Notes: generated from the letters alone by a model not told the origin. A DNA stretch of 64,000 nucleotides from Streptomyces bungoensis (GCF_001514215.1 NZ_KQ948862.1:62001-126000); one strand, 5' to 3'. Shown: positions 25,097-35,509, counted from the stretch's first letter. Numbers and translations are program-made.

Positions 25097-28000
25097 ACGC
25101 CTCGCCCTCCGTGACCGCCGCCTCCCTCGACGGCGTGCTGAGCGCACCGCACGCGCCGGGGACCCCGCCGCACCGCCCGCCGGCCGCCGGCGACGGATCG
25201 CGGCTGGTGCCCCAGCTCGTCCTCGCCCTGGTCTGCGGGGCCTACGCCGTCGGCTCCACGTTCGACTGGGGATCGAAGGAACTCGCCCTCGTCATGGGTG
25301 ACTTCGGGCTCAGCGCCGCGGCGGGCACCGCCGCCGTCTCCTGCTTCCGCTACGCGCGCGGCCCCCGGGTCCGCTTCCCGACGGCCTGGCTGCTGTTCGC
25401 GCTCTCCTCGGCCATGGCCGCCCTCGGCAACGCGGTCTGGGGATGGTACGAGGTCGTCCTGGAGCGGCCCGTGCCCAGCCCCAGCTACGCCGACCTGTTC
25501 TTCCTGTGCTTCGCGCCCCCCGCCATCGTCGGCCTGCTGGTGCTCGCCAAGCGGCCGGTGACCCGGGCCGGCTGGATCTGCCTGGCGCTGGACGCCTGGC
25601 TGATCGGCGGCTCCCTGCTGACCCTGTCGTGGAGCCTCGCGCTCGCCCAGGCCGCCCGGTTCGACGGGCCCAGCGTGGCCCACACCGCGCTGTCGCTGGC
25701 GTACCCGCTGCTCGACATCGCGCTCGTCAGCATGGTGCTCGCGCTGCACTTCCGCCGCTCCCCGGGCAACCGCACGGCGGTGAACACCGCGATCGGCGCG
25801 CTCGCGCTGACCGTCATGTGCGACGCGCTGTTCACCTCGCCCCTCCTGCACAGCAGCTACCACTCCGGGCAGCTGCTGGACGCGGGCTGGTTCGCCGGGT
25901 CGCTGCTCCTCGCCTACGCCCCCTGGGCCGCCCCGCGGCGCGGGGGAGCGCGGCCGGCCGAGCGGCACGCGGCGGACGGGCACACGCGCGTCGTCCACGA
26001 GCACGTGCCGGGCGTGCCGAGCGTGCCGGGCCCGCGCGGCCCGGCCCACCCGCACCCCGCCGCGCCCGCCCCGGGCAGCGACCACAGCCGCTACCCGGCC
26101 GGCCGCCCGCTCACCGGATCCCTCGCCGCGCTCACCCCGTACCTCGCCGCGGCCGTGTGCACCCTCGGCATCCTCTACAACGTCCTCAACGGCCGCCGGC
26201 CCGACCACGTCGTGCTCATCACCGCGGGCGCCGTCGTCCTCGCGCTCGTCATCCGCCAGGGCATCATGCTGCTGGACAACATCACCCTCACCCAGGAGCT
26301 GGCGCAGAAGGAGAACCACTTCCGCTCCCTGGTGCAGGGCTCCAGCGACGTCATCATGATCGCCGCGCCCAACGGCGTCCTCCGGTACGTCTCCCCGGCC
26401 GCCGCCGGGGTCTACGGGCGGCCCGCCGAGGAGCTGGTGGGCACGGAACTGGCCGCTCTCATCCACCCCGAGGACCTGGGCCGGGTGGTGCACGAGGTGC
26501 GCCGCTTCCTCGCCGTCAGCCCCCTGGAGGAACCCACCACCCGCATCGAGTGCCGCTTCCGCTCCGGGGGCGGGGGAGGCTGGCTCAACGTCGAGTCCAC
26601 CGTCAACCGCCACCACGGCGGCCTGATCTTCAACAGCCGGGACGTGACCGAACGCGTGCGGCTGCAGGCCCAGTTGCAGCACAACGCCGAGCACGACCCG
26701 CTCACCGACCTGCCCAACCGCGCGCTGTTCACCCGGCGCGTCCAGCAGGCCCTGAGCGGCCGCCGCGCCACCGACCGGGGCGCCGCCCTGCGCGGCACGG
26801 CCGTGCTCTTCATCGACCTGGACGGCTTCAAGGCCGTCAACGACACCATCGGGCACCAGGCCGGCGACGAGCTGCTCGTCCAGGCCGCCCGCAGACTCCA
26901 GGACGCCGTCCGCCACGGGGACACCGCCTCCCGGCTCGGCGGTGACGAGTTCGCGGCCCTGATCGCCGGGGACGGCACCCGGGACCGGGCCGCCCGGGAG
27001 CGCAACATCATGGAGCTCGCCGACCGCCTCAGGGCGACCCTCTCCCAGCCGTACGCGATCGACGGCAACGATGTCCGCGTCAACGCCTCCATCGGCGTCG
27101 CCTTCGCAGAGCCGGGGCTCGGCGCGGGAGAGCTGCTGCGCAACGCCGACCTCGCCATGTACCGCGCGAAGGCGGGCGGGAAGGGCCGGGTCGAGCTGTA
27201 CCGGCCGCAGATGCAGCAGGACGTCGTCCGCCGGGCGGAGCTGGCGACCCGGCTGCGCGCCGCGCTGCACGACGGCGAGTTCACGCTGCTGCACCAGCCG
27301 GTGGTCTGCCTGGAGGACGGCCGGATCACGGCGGTCAGCGCGCAGGCGCGCTGGCGCTCCTCGCAGGGGGTGCTGTTCACCCCGGCCGAGTTCCTCCGGG
27401 TCGCCGAGGACGGCGACAAGACCGCGGAGCTGGACCGCTGGATCCTCGCCGAGGCGGTGGAGCAGGCCGCCGAGCGGGCCGCCACCGGCGCCGTCGTCCC
27501 GGTCACGGTGCGGACGACCGCCCGGCGGCTGCTGGACCGCGGGGAGCCGCTGGGCTCCGTGGACGCGCTGCTGAGCCGGCACGGGCTGCCGCCCCGCGCG
27601 CTGGTCCTGGAGCTCAGCGACACCGACCCCAGAACCCCGCTGGACGAGCTGGAGCGGCGCCTGACCGCGCTCAGCCGGCTCGGCGTACGGATCGCGCTCG
27701 ACGGCTTCGGCAGCGGCTACGCGGCCATCACGGCCCTGCGCAGGCTGCCCGTGGACATCCTCAAGCTGGACCGCGGCCTGGTGGAGGGCGTCGTGGAGTC
27801 CGCGCGGCTGCACAAGATCACCAGTGGACTGCTCCGCATCGCCGGCGACCTCGGGCTGCAGTCGGTCGCCGAGGGGGTGGACCTGCCCGAGCAGGTGGCC
27901 GCGCTGCGCGCGATGGGCTGCACCCACGCCCTGGGCGCGGCGTTCGCCGGGCCGCTGGACGAGTACCGGCTGCGCCGGGCGCTCGGATCCGGCCACTACC

Positions 28001-28134
28001 CGGTCCCGCACGCTCCCGCCGAGCCGGCGTTCGCGGGCGGGCCCTCCGGGGTGTACACCGGAGGCATGTCCGCCGTCATCGGAGGTGGCAGTGGTCTTCG
28101 CTCACATACTGAGACTCCCGTCCCACCCACTTGA
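25093..28134 (+). CDS. cdgC: Membrane PAS-GGDEF-EAL protein (CdgC-like), EAL degenerate
   Basis: 1013 residues from GTG 25093 (GGGAGG 5 nt upstream; an upstream in-frame ATG at 24802 is less likely on codon usage). Eight to ten hydrophobic helices (about residues 35-400, split by a Pro/His-rich loop) precede a PAS domain (KENHFRSLV, about 406-520), a GGDEF domain with intact LGGDEF near 615, and an EAL-like domain from about 715. In the latter, EALVRW is AQARW, DDFGTGYSS is LDGFGSGYAA and the Asn metal ligand is missing, so phosphodiesterase activity is unlikely; it should be a diguanylate cyclase. The symbol follows my recollection of the Streptomyces gene next to ilvB. Confidence 0.82.
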   Translation: MNASPSVTAASLDGVLSAPHAPGTPPHRPPAAGDGSRLVPQLVLALVCGAYAVGSTFDWGSKELALVMGDFGLSAAAGTAAVSCFRYARGPRVRFPTAWLLFALSSAMAALGNAVWGWYEVVLERPVPSPSYADLFFLCFAPPAIVGLLVLAKRPVTRAGWICLALDAWLIGGSLLTLSWSLALAQAARFDGPSVAHTALSLAYPLLDIALVSMVLALHFRRSPGNRTAVNTAIGALALTVMCDALFTSPLLHSSYHSGQLLDAGWFAGSLLLAYAPWAAPRRGGARPAERHAADGHTRVVHEHVPGVPSVPGPRGPAHPHPAAPAPGSDHSRYPAGRPLTGSLAALTPYLAAAVCTLGILYNVLNGRRPDHVVLITAGAVVLALVIRQGIMLLDNITLTQELAQKENHFRSLVQGSSDVIMIAAPNGVLRYVSPAAAGVYGRPAEELVGTELAALIHPEDLGRVVHEVRRFLAVSPLEEPTTRIECRFRSGGGGGWLNVESTVNRHHGGLIFNSRDVTERVRLQAQLQHNAEHDPLTDLPNRALFTRRVQQALSGRRATDRGAALRGTAVLFIDLDGFKAVNDTIGHQAGDELLVQAARRLQDAVRHGDTASRLGGDEFAALIAGDGTRDRAARERNIMELADRLRATLSQPYAIDGNDVRVNASIGVAFAEPGLGAGELLRNADLAMYRAKAGGKGRVELYRPQMQQDVVRRAELATRLRAALHDGEFTLLHQPVVCLEDGRITAVSAQARWRSSQGVLFTPAEFLRVAEDGDKTAELDRWILAEAVEQAAERAATGAVVPVTVRTTARRLLDRGEPLGSVDALLSRHGLPPRALVLELSDTDPRTPLDELERRLTALSRLGVRIALDGFGSGYAAITALRRLPVDILKLDRGLVEGVVESARLHKITSGLLRIAGDLGLQSVAEGVDLPEQVAALRAMGCTHALGAAFAGPLDEYRLRRALGSGHYPVPHAPAEPAFAGGPSGVYTGGMSAVIGGGSGLRSHTETPVPPT

Positions 28135-28167
28135 CACGTGGTGCGTGCCGGAGGGAGGGTCAGTGCC

Positions 28168-28209
28168 ATGCGCACCCGAATTCTCGTACTTGGACAGCGC
28201 GTCGGCTGA
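28168..28209 (+). CDS. ilvB leader peptide
   Basis: A 13-codon ORF, MRTRILVLGQRVG, preceded by GGAGGGAGGG. It has Ile-Leu-Val-Leu in a row, using ATT, GTA and CTT codons that are rare in this genome. Comparative work on actinobacterial amino-acid operons has described closely similar ilvB leader peptides in Streptomyces. Stalling here under branched-chain amino-acid shortage would let transcription pass the terminator at 28264. Confidence 0.85.
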   Translation: MRTRILVLGQRVG

Positions 28210-28297
28210 GCTGGGACCCACCGGAGGACGTCCGGAACACCCAGCGACCCTCACCGGCGCGCTCCCCTCGCTTGCCTCCCGGCACGAGGGGTTTTTT
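28210..28297 (+). promoter_or_regulatory. ilvBNC transcription attenuator
   Basis: Directly after the leader stop, GCTGGG (28210-28215) can pair with CCCAGC (28240-28245), enclosing CCGGA/TCCGG. The terminator follows: CCCCTCG (28264-28270), an inner GCC/GGC pair, CGAGGGG (28285-28291) and six T residues (28292-28297). A T-tract is unusual here and appears in only two places in the window, both in front of branched-chain amino-acid genes. The order leader peptide, hairpin, T-tailed terminator is classical attenuation. Confidence 0.82.
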
Positions 28298-28388
28298 GTT
28301 GCACGGGCACAAGTCGAACTCCGGCGGAGCCCGAGCGGCAGGTCGTACAAACCATGCACAAACCCTCAGCATCGAGAAGAGAATGACG

Positions 28389-30236
28389 ATGACCGAGCAG
28401 GCCACCGGGGCCCATCCGCAGCCGCGGCCCCGATCCGGAGGACAGCAGTCCGCCCCCGTCGAGCACGTCACGGGTGCGCAGTCCCTCATCCGCTCCCTCG
28501 AGGAGGTCGGCGCTGACACGGTATTCGGCATTCCCGGCGGTGCGATCCTCCCGGCGTACGACCCGCTGATGGACTCCACCAAGGTGCGCCACGTCCTGGT
28601 GCGGCACGAGCAGGGCGCCGGCCATGCGGCCACCGGCTACGCGCAGGCCACCGGCAAGGTCGGCGTGTGCATGGCGACCTCGGGCCCCGGCGCGACGAAC
28701 CTGGTCACCCCGATCGCCGACGCGCACATGGACTCGGTGCCGCTGGTCGCGATCACCGGCCAGGTGGCCTCCAAGGCGATCGGCACGGACGCCTTCCAGG
28801 AGGCGGACATCGTCGGCATCACGATGCCGGTCACCAAGCACAACTTCCTCGTCACCAAGGCCGAGGACATCCCCCGGGTCATCGCGCAGGCCTTCCACAT
28901 CGCCTCCACCGGCCGCCCGGGCCCGGTCCTGGTCGACATCGCCAAGGACGCCCTCCAGGCCAGGACCACCTTCTCCTGGCCGCCGGTGATGGACCTGCCC
29001 GGCTACCGCCCGGTGACCAAGCCGCACGCCAAGCAGATCCGCGAGGCGGCCAAGCTGATCACCGCCGCGAAGCGGCCCGTCCTGTACGTCGGCGGTGGCG
29101 TCATCAAGGCGCAGGCCACCGCCGAGCTGAAGGTCCTCGCCGAACTCACCGGAGCGCCCGTCACCACCACCCTGATGGCGCTCGGCGCGTTCCCCGACAG
29201 CCACCCGCTGCACGTGGGAATGCCGGGCATGCACGGTGCGGTCACCGCCGTCACCGCGCTGCAGAAGGCCGACCTGATCGTCGCCCTCGGAGCCCGCTTC
29301 GACGACCGCGTCACCGGCAAGCTGGACAGCTTCGCCCCGTACGCCAAGATCGTCCACGCCGACATCGACCCGGCCGAGATCGGCAAGAACCGCGCCGCCG
29401 ACGTGCCGATCGTCGGCGACGCCCGCGAGGTCATCGCCGACCTGGTCCAGGCCGTGCAGAAGGAGCACAGCGAGGGCCACCAGGGCGACTACACCGCCTG
29501 GTGGAGCGACCTCAACCGCTGGCGCGAGACCTACCCGCTCGGCTACGACCAGCCCGAGGACGGCTCCCTGTCCCCGCAGGCGGTCATCGAGCGGATCGGG
29601 CAGCTCGCCCCCGAGGGCACGATCTTCGCCGCGGGCGTCGGCCAGCACCAGATGTGGTCCGCCCACTTCATCCAGTACGAGAAGCCCGCCACCTGGCTGA
29701 ACTCCGGCGGCGCCGGAACGATGGGCTACGCGGTCCCGGCCGCGATGGGCGCCAAGGCCGGCCGCCCGGAGCGCACCGTCTGGGCGATCGACGGCGACGG
29801 CTGCTTCCAGATGACCAATCAGGAACTCACCACCTGCGCCCTGAACAACATCCCGATCAAGGTCGCCATCATCAACAACGGAGCCCTCGGGATGGTCCGC
29901 CAGTGGCAGACCCTCTTCTACAACCAGCGCTACTCCAACACGGTGCTCCACAGCGGCCCCGAGGACGTCAACCCGGACGCGAAGGGCACCCGCGTGCCGG
30001 ACTTCGTGAAGCTGTCCGAGGCGATGGGCTGCGTGGGCCTGCGCTGCGAGCGGCCGGAGGACCTGGACAAGGTCATCGCGGAGGCGAACTCCATCAACGA
30101 CCGCCCGGTCGTCGTGGACTTCATCGTCCACGAGGACGCGATGGTGTGGCCGATGGTCGCCGCCGGCACCTCCAACGACGAGATCATGGCCGCCCGGGAC
30201 GTTCGCCCCGACTTCGGCGACAACGAAGACGACTGA
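28389..30236 (+). CDS. ilvB: Acetolactate synthase large subunit
   Basis: 615 residues (ATG 28389; ATG 28383 is also possible). A ThDP enzyme making acetolactate or acetohydroxybutyrate, the first common step of Val/Leu/Ile synthesis. VFGIPGGAILPAYDPL and VRHEQGAGHAATGYA (catalytic Glu) are near residue 50-85, ATSGPGATN near 98, and the ThDP/Mg site WAIDGDGCFQMTNQEL near 465. Herbicide-site residues look normal. It is followed 21 nt later by ilvN; expression is probably controlled by the upstream attenuator. Confidence 0.97.
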   Translation: MTEQATGAHPQPRPRSGGQQSAPVEHVTGAQSLIRSLEEVGADTVFGIPGGAILPAYDPLMDSTKVRHVLVRHEQGAGHAATGYAQATGKVGVCMATSGPGATNLVTPIADAHMDSVPLVAITGQVASKAIGTDAFQEADIVGITMPVTKHNFLVTKAEDIPRVIAQAFHIASTGRPGPVLVDIAKDALQARTTFSWPPVMDLPGYRPVTKPHAKQIREAAKLITAAKRPVLYVGGGVIKAQATAELKVLAELTGAPVTTTLMALGAFPDSHPLHVGMPGMHGAVTAVTALQKADLIVALGARFDDRVTGKLDSFAPYAKIVHADIDPAEIGKNRAADVPIVGDAREVIADLVQAVQKEHSEGHQGDYTAWWSDLNRWRETYPLGYDQPEDGSLSPQAVIERIGQLAPEGTIFAAGVGQHQMWSAHFIQYEKPATWLNSGGAGTMGYAVPAAMGAKAGRPERTVWAIDGDGCFQMTNQELTTCALNNIPIKVAIINNGALGMVRQWQTLFYNQRYSNTVLHSGPEDVNPDAKGTRVPDFVKLSEAMGCVGLRCERPEDLDKVIAEANSINDRPVVVDFIVHEDAMVWPMVAAGTSNDEIMAARDVRPDFGDNEDD

Positions 30237-30257
30237 GCGAGAGAGAGCCAAGAGATC

Positions 30258-30782
30258 ATGTCCAAGCACACGCTCTCCGTCCTGGTGGAGAACACGCCCG
30301 GCATCCTCGCCCGGATCGCCGCCCTGTTCTCCCGCCGCGGCTTCAACATCGACTCGCTCGCCGTCGGCGTCACCGAGCACCCCGACATCTCCCGGATCAC
30401 CATCGTGGTCAGCGTCGAGGAGTTCCCGCTGGAGCAGGTCACCAAGCAGCTCAACAAGCTCGTCAACGTGCTGAAGATCGTGGAGCTGGAGCCCGGCCAG
30501 GCCGTGCAGCGCGAACTCGTCCTGGTGAAGGTCCGCGCCGACAACGAGACCCGCTCCCAGATCGTCGAGATCGTCCAGCTCTTCCGCGCCAAGACCGTCG
30601 ACGTCTCCCCGGAGGCCGTCACGATCGAGGCCACCGGATCGAGCGACAAGCTGTCCGCCATGCTGAAGATGCTCGAGCCGTTCGGCATCAAGGAGCTCGT
30701 CCAGTCCGGCACGATCGCCATCGGCCGCGGCGCCCGCTCGATCACCGACCGCTCGCTGCGCGCGCTCGACCGATCCGCGTAA
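30258..30782 (+). CDS. ilvN: Acetolactate synthase regulatory subunit
   Basis: 174 residues, normal for the small subunit. The N-terminal ACT domain begins KHTLSVLVENTPGILARIA and contains RRGFNIDSLAVG; the second half is the ALS_ss C-terminal domain (VDVSPEAVTIEATGSSDKL). It activates IlvB and gives valine feedback. SD GAGAGAG is upstream of ATG 30258. Confidence 0.97.
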   Translation: MSKHTLSVLVENTPGILARIAALFSRRGFNIDSLAVGVTEHPDISRITIVVSVEEFPLEQVTKQLNKLVNVLKIVELEPGQAVQRELVLVKVRADNETRSQIVEIVQLFRAKTVDVSPEAVTIEATGSSDKLSAMLKMLEPFGIKELVQSGTIAIGRGARSITDRSLRALDRSA

Positions 30783-30792
30783 GGCTGGAACC

Positions 30793-30818
30793 GGGCGGCC
30801 GGCCGACGCCGGCCGCCC
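30793..30818 (+). terminator. Hairpin between ilvN and ilvC
   Basis: GGGCGGCCGGC / GCCGGCCGCCC, 11 bp perfect, around a CGAC tetraloop. It has no T-tract. In the 118-nt ilvN-ilvC gap it could partly terminate or protect the upstream mRNA, allowing ilvC a level different from ilvBN. Confidence 0.6.
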
Positions 30819-30900
30819 GTATACCGAGACCCCGAGACTTCCGTCCCGCTCACCGTCATACGGTGGGAAGCACCACCCGTACCCAAGGAGAGAACCCAAA

Positions 30901-31899
<999 letters not shown>

Positions 31900-31908
31900 G
31901 CCTCACGT

Positions 31909-31941
31909 CAGGGGGCCGGGGCATGCTGCTCCGGCCCCCTG
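31909..31941 (+). terminator. Terminator after ilvC
   Basis: CAGGGGGCCGG (31909-31919) and CCGGCCCCCTG (31931-31941), an 11-bp perfect stem with an 11-nt loop, 10 nt after the ilvC stop. It closes the ilvBNC transcript. Confidence 0.8.
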
Positions 31942-32168
31942 TTCCACAACCGCCTTCACCGACCGCCGCAAGGACTACGAAATGTAGATTCCCGTCCGGG
32001 TGATACTTCCGCGGTGGCGTAAACCGAGGACCGCGGCGCCACTAGACTGCTGCACACTGCACAACAACGCGTCAGGCCCACAGCGTCGTGCGTCTTCCGC
32101 GGCTAGCCCCCCTCCACCGCCAGCGGCCGTCGGGACGGCCGTCCGCATTGGACTTGTGAGGACCTCTC

Positions 32169-33758
32169 GTGAGCTCGAAACCCGTCGTACTCATCGCCGA
32201 AGAGCTTTCGCCCGCGACCGTCGACGCACTGGGCCCGGACTTCGAGATCCGGCACTGCAACGGAGCCGACCGAGCCGAACTGCTCCCCGCCATCGCCGAC
32301 GTCGACGCGATCCTGATCCGCTCCGCCACCAAGGTCGACGCCGAGGCCATCGCCGCGGCGAGGAAGCTCAAGGTCGTCGCGCGAGCCGGCGTCGGCCTGG
32401 ACAACGTCGACGTCTCCGCCGCCACCAAGGCCGGCGTGATGGTCGTCAACGCCCCGACCTCCAACATCGTGACCGCGGCCGAGCTGGCCTGCGGCCTCCT
32501 CGTCGCCACCGCCCGCCACATTCCGCAGGCCAACGCCGCGCTGAAGAACGGCGAGTGGAAGCGCAGCAAGTACACGGGCGTCGAACTGGCCGAGAAGACG
32601 CTGGGTGTCGTGGGCCTGGGCCGCATCGGCGCCCTCGTCGCGCAGCGCATGTCCGCCTTCGGCATGAAGGTCGTCGCCTACGACCCCTACGTGCAGCCCG
32701 CGCGGGCCGCGCAGATGGGCGTGAAGGTGCTGTCCCTGGACGAGCTGCTCGAGGTCTCCGACTTCATCACCGTCCACCTGCCCAAGACCCCCGAGACCCT
32801 CGGCCTCATCGGCGACGAGGCGCTGCGCAAGGTCAAGCCGAGCGTGCGCATCGTCAACGCGGCCCGCGGCGGCATCGTCGACGAGGCGGCGCTGTACGCG
32901 GCGCTCAAGGAGGGCCGGGTCGCCGGCGCCGGTCTCGACGTGTACGCCAAGGAGCCCTGCACCGACTCCCCGCTCTTCGAGCTGGACCAGGTCGTCTGCA
33001 CCCCGCACCTGGGCGCCTCCACCGACGAGGCGCAGGAGAAGGCCGGCATCGCCGTCGCCAGGTCGGTGCGCCTCGCGCTCGCCGGCGAGCTGGTGCCGGA
33101 CGCGGTGAACGTCCAGGGCGGTGTCATCGCCGAGGACGTCAAGCCGGGCCTGCCGCTCGCCGAGCGCCTCGGCCGCATCTTCACCGCGCTGGCCGGCGAG
33201 GTCGCGGTCCGCCTCGACGTCGAGGTCTACGGCGAGATCACCCAGCACGACGTGAAGGTGCTGGAACTGTCCGCGCTGAAGGGCGTCTTCGAGGACGTCG
33301 TCGACGAGACGGTGTCGTACGTCAACGCCCCGCTGTTCGCGCAGGAGCGCGGCGTCGAGGTGCGGCTGACCACCAGCTCCGAGTCCGGGGACCACCGCAA
33401 CGTGGTGACCGTGCGCGGCACCCTCGGCACCGGCGAGGAGGTGTCGGTCTCCGGCACCCTGGCCGGCCCGAAGCACGTCCAGAAGATCGTCGCGGTCGGC
33501 GACTACGACGTCGACCTGGCGCTCGCCGACCACATGGTCGTCCTGCGCTACGAGGACCGCCCGGGTGTCGTCGGCACCGTCGGCCGCATCCTCGGCGAGG
33601 CGGGCATCAACATCGCCGGCATGCAGGTCGCCCGTGCGGCGGTGGGCGGCGAGGCCCTCGCCGTGCTGACCGTCGACGACACGGTCGCCCCGGGCGTGCT
33701 GGGCGAGGTGGCCGAGGAGATCGGCGCCACGTCGGCGCGCTCGGTGAACCTGGTCTGA
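32169..33758 (+). CDS. serA: D-3-phosphoglycerate dehydrogenase
   Basis: 529 residues, the long actinobacterial type: catalytic and NAD domains, an allosteric ASB domain (about 315-450) and a C-terminal ACT domain (VLRYEDRPGVVGTVGRIL). The NAD motif is GVVGLGRIGALVAQ near 145; the catalytic Arg is in NAARGGIVDE near 235, the Glu in YAKEPC and the His in TPHLGAST near 280. It makes 3-phosphohydroxypyruvate for serine and is normally inhibited by serine through ASB/ACT. GTG start. Confidence 0.96.
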   Translation: MSSKPVVLIAEELSPATVDALGPDFEIRHCNGADRAELLPAIADVDAILIRSATKVDAEAIAAARKLKVVARAGVGLDNVDVSAATKAGVMVVNAPTSNIVTAAELACGLLVATARHIPQANAALKNGEWKRSKYTGVELAEKTLGVVGLGRIGALVAQRMSAFGMKVVAYDPYVQPARAAQMGVKVLSLDELLEVSDFITVHLPKTPETLGLIGDEALRKVKPSVRIVNAARGGIVDEAALYAALKEGRVAGAGLDVYAKEPCTDSPLFELDQVVCTPHLGASTDEAQEKAGIAVARSVRLALAGELVPDAVNVQGGVIAEDVKPGLPLAERLGRIFTALAGEVAVRLDVEVYGEITQHDVKVLELSALKGVFEDVVDETVSYVNAPLFAQERGVEVRLTTSSESGDHRNVVTVRGTLGTGEEVSVSGTLAGPKHVQKIVAVGDYDVDLALADHMVVLRYEDRPGVVGTVGRILGEAGINIAGMQVARAAVGGEALAVLTVDDTVAPGVLGEVAEEIGATSARSVNLV

Positions 33759-33793
33759 GCCGCGGTCCGCACGGACCACGTCCCTCGGACACG

Positions 33794-33835
33794 GCGCCGG
33801 GCGGGCTGGAGTGATCCAGCCCGCCCGGCGCTTTT
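33794..33835 (+). terminator. Terminator after serA
   Basis: A 17-bp perfect stem, GCGCCGGGCGGGCTGGA / TCCAGCCCGCCCGGCGC, with a GTGA tetraloop, followed by TTTT. It lies between convergent serA and the efflux gene (stop at 33857) and can serve both. Confidence 0.88.
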
Positions 33836-33856
33836 CCGCGTCCCGCGCGCCCTGTC

Positions 33857-35413
33857 CTACGCGTTCACGTGATCGACGTCCTTGACGTCCGCGAGATGGA
33901 TCCGGCGCAGCGTCAGCGCCGCCCCGACCGCCGCCGGCGCCAGTGCCACCGCCCCGGCGATCGCCACGCCGTGCATCCCGCCGGTGAACGCCTCCCGCGC
34001 CGTGGTGACCAGGGCCCCACCGCTGCGGCCGGGCAGGCGGGCGGCGATGGCCAGGGCGCCGCCCAGCGTCTCGCGGGACCCGGGCGGGGCCGAGGCCGGC
34101 ATCTCGTGCCGGTAGACCGCCGTGCCGATGGAGCCCAGGACCGCCATGCCGAGGGCGCCGCCGAACTCCGTTCCGGCCTCCAGCAGCGAGGAGGCCGTGC
34201 CCGCCCGCTCCACCGGCGCGGTGCCCAGGGCGAGGTCGGTCAGCTGCGACATCACCATGACGACCCCGGAGGCGAGCACACCGGCGGCGGCCAGCACCAG
34301 CCACAGGGAGTCGGTGCCGGTGAAGGTGAGCAGCGCGTACCCGGCGGCACCGAGGGCGAAGCCGGCCGCGACGACGTGGCCGCGGTCGGCGCCGCGGGCG
34401 ACGAGCTGTCCGGTGACCGGGCCGGCGACGCCGATGAGCACCGACGGCAGCAGGCTCCACAGCGCGGCCTCGAGCGGGCTCCTGCCGAGCACCGACTGCA
34501 GGTACTGCGTGGTGAAGACGGCCGAGCCCATCATCCCGAAGGCCGACACCAGGGTCAGGACCAGCGCCGGGGTGAAGCCGCGGCCGCGCAGCAGGGCCGG
34601 CGGGACCAGCGGGGCGGCCGCCGTGCGCTGCCGGTGGACGAAGAGCGCCGCGAAGAGCAGTCCGACGGTCACCGAGACGACGTACAGCGGGTGCCAGCCC
34701 TCGGACGGGATCTCCTTCAGGCCGTAGATCACGGGGAGCACGGCGGCCATCGACAGCGGCACGCTCAGCCAGTCGAAGCGGCCCGGTTCCGGGTTCCTCG
34801 ACTCGGGCAGCAGCACCGGGCCGAGGACCAGCAGCATCAGCATCGCCGGCAGGTTGACCAGGAAGACCGAGCCCCACCAGAAGTGCTCGACGAGGACGCC
34901 GCTCATCACCGAGCCGAGCGCGATACCGCCGGTCATCACCCCGGACCACAGGCCGATCGCCTTCGCCCGCTGGGCGGGGTCGGTGAACATAGTGCGCAGC
35001 AGGGCCATCGTGGAGGGCATCAGGGTCGCGCCGCCGATGCCGAGGACCGCGCGGGCGGCGATGAGGGTCCCGGGGCTGTCGGCGTAGGCGGCGAGGACCG
35101 AGGCGGCGCCGAAGGCGGCGGCTCCCGTCAGCAGGAGCTTGCGGCGGCCGATGCGGTCGCCGAGGGAGCCCATCGTCATCAGCAGGCCGGCCAGGACGAA
35201 GCCGTAGATGTCGAAGATCCACAGCTGCTGGGTGCCGCTCGGCCGCAGGTCGGCGCTGATCGCGGGGGCCGCGAAGTAGAGGACGGAGACGTCCATCGAG
35301 ACCAGCAGCAGCGGCAGCATCAGCACGCCGAGAGCCGTCCACTCACGGCGTCCGGCGCGTGCGGGGGCGCCCTCGGCGCCGACGGGGACGTTCGTGCTCG
35401 TCGAGTTCGTCAT
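33857..35413 (-). CDS. DHA2-family (14-helix) MFS drug efflux transporter
   Basis: 518 residues with 14 predicted membrane helices. Motif A is GSLGDRIGRRKLL near residue 82 and motif C-like glycines lie in SGVMTGGIALGSVMSGVLVE near 156. The QacA/EmrB-type proton antiporters remove cationic drugs, antibiotics or dyes. Divergent from the TetR gene at 35510 with 96 bp between, holding two AT-rich direct repeats that are probable operators. Confidence 0.9.
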   Translation of the reverse strand: MTNSTSTNVPVGAEGAPARAGRREWTALGVLMLPLLLVSMDVSVLYFAAPAISADLRPSGTQQLWIFDIYGFVLAGLLMTMGSLGDRIGRRKLLLTGAAAFGAASVLAAYADSPGTLIAARAVLGIGGATLMPSTMALLRTMFTDPAQRAKAIGLWSGVMTGGIALGSVMSGVLVEHFWWGSVFLVNLPAMLMLLVLGPVLLPESRNPEPGRFDWLSVPLSMAAVLPVIYGLKEIPSEGWHPLYVVSVTVGLLFAALFVHRQRTAAAPLVPPALLRGRGFTPALVLTLVSAFGMMGSAVFTTQYLQSVLGRSPLEAALWSLLPSVLIGVAGPVTGQLVARGADRGHVVAAGFALGAAGYALLTFTGTDSLWLVLAAAGVLASGVVMVMSQLTDLALGTAPVERAGTASSLLEAGTEFGGALGMAVLGSIGTAVYRHEMPASAPPGSRETLGGALAIAARLPGRSGGALVTTAREAFTGGMHGVAIAGAVALAPAAVGAALTLRRIHLADVKDVDHVNA

Positions 35414-35443
35414 GACGGAGACTGTACGAGCGTCTTAAACAAC

Positions 35444-35487
35444 TGTCTAGAACAAATGTATAGGTCACTTGTCTAGGACGGTTGTAT
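35444..35487. promoter_or_regulatory. Two direct repeats, likely TetR operators
   Basis: TGTCTAGAACAAATGTAT (35444-35461) and TGTCTAGGACGGTTGTAT (35470-35487) match at 14 of 18 positions, with starts 26 bp apart. They lie in a markedly AT-rich gap between the divergent MFS and TetR genes, where the TetR protein should repress both. Confidence 0.65.
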
Positions 35488-35509
35488 GGACCGGCGGTAG
35501 GCTGGACGC

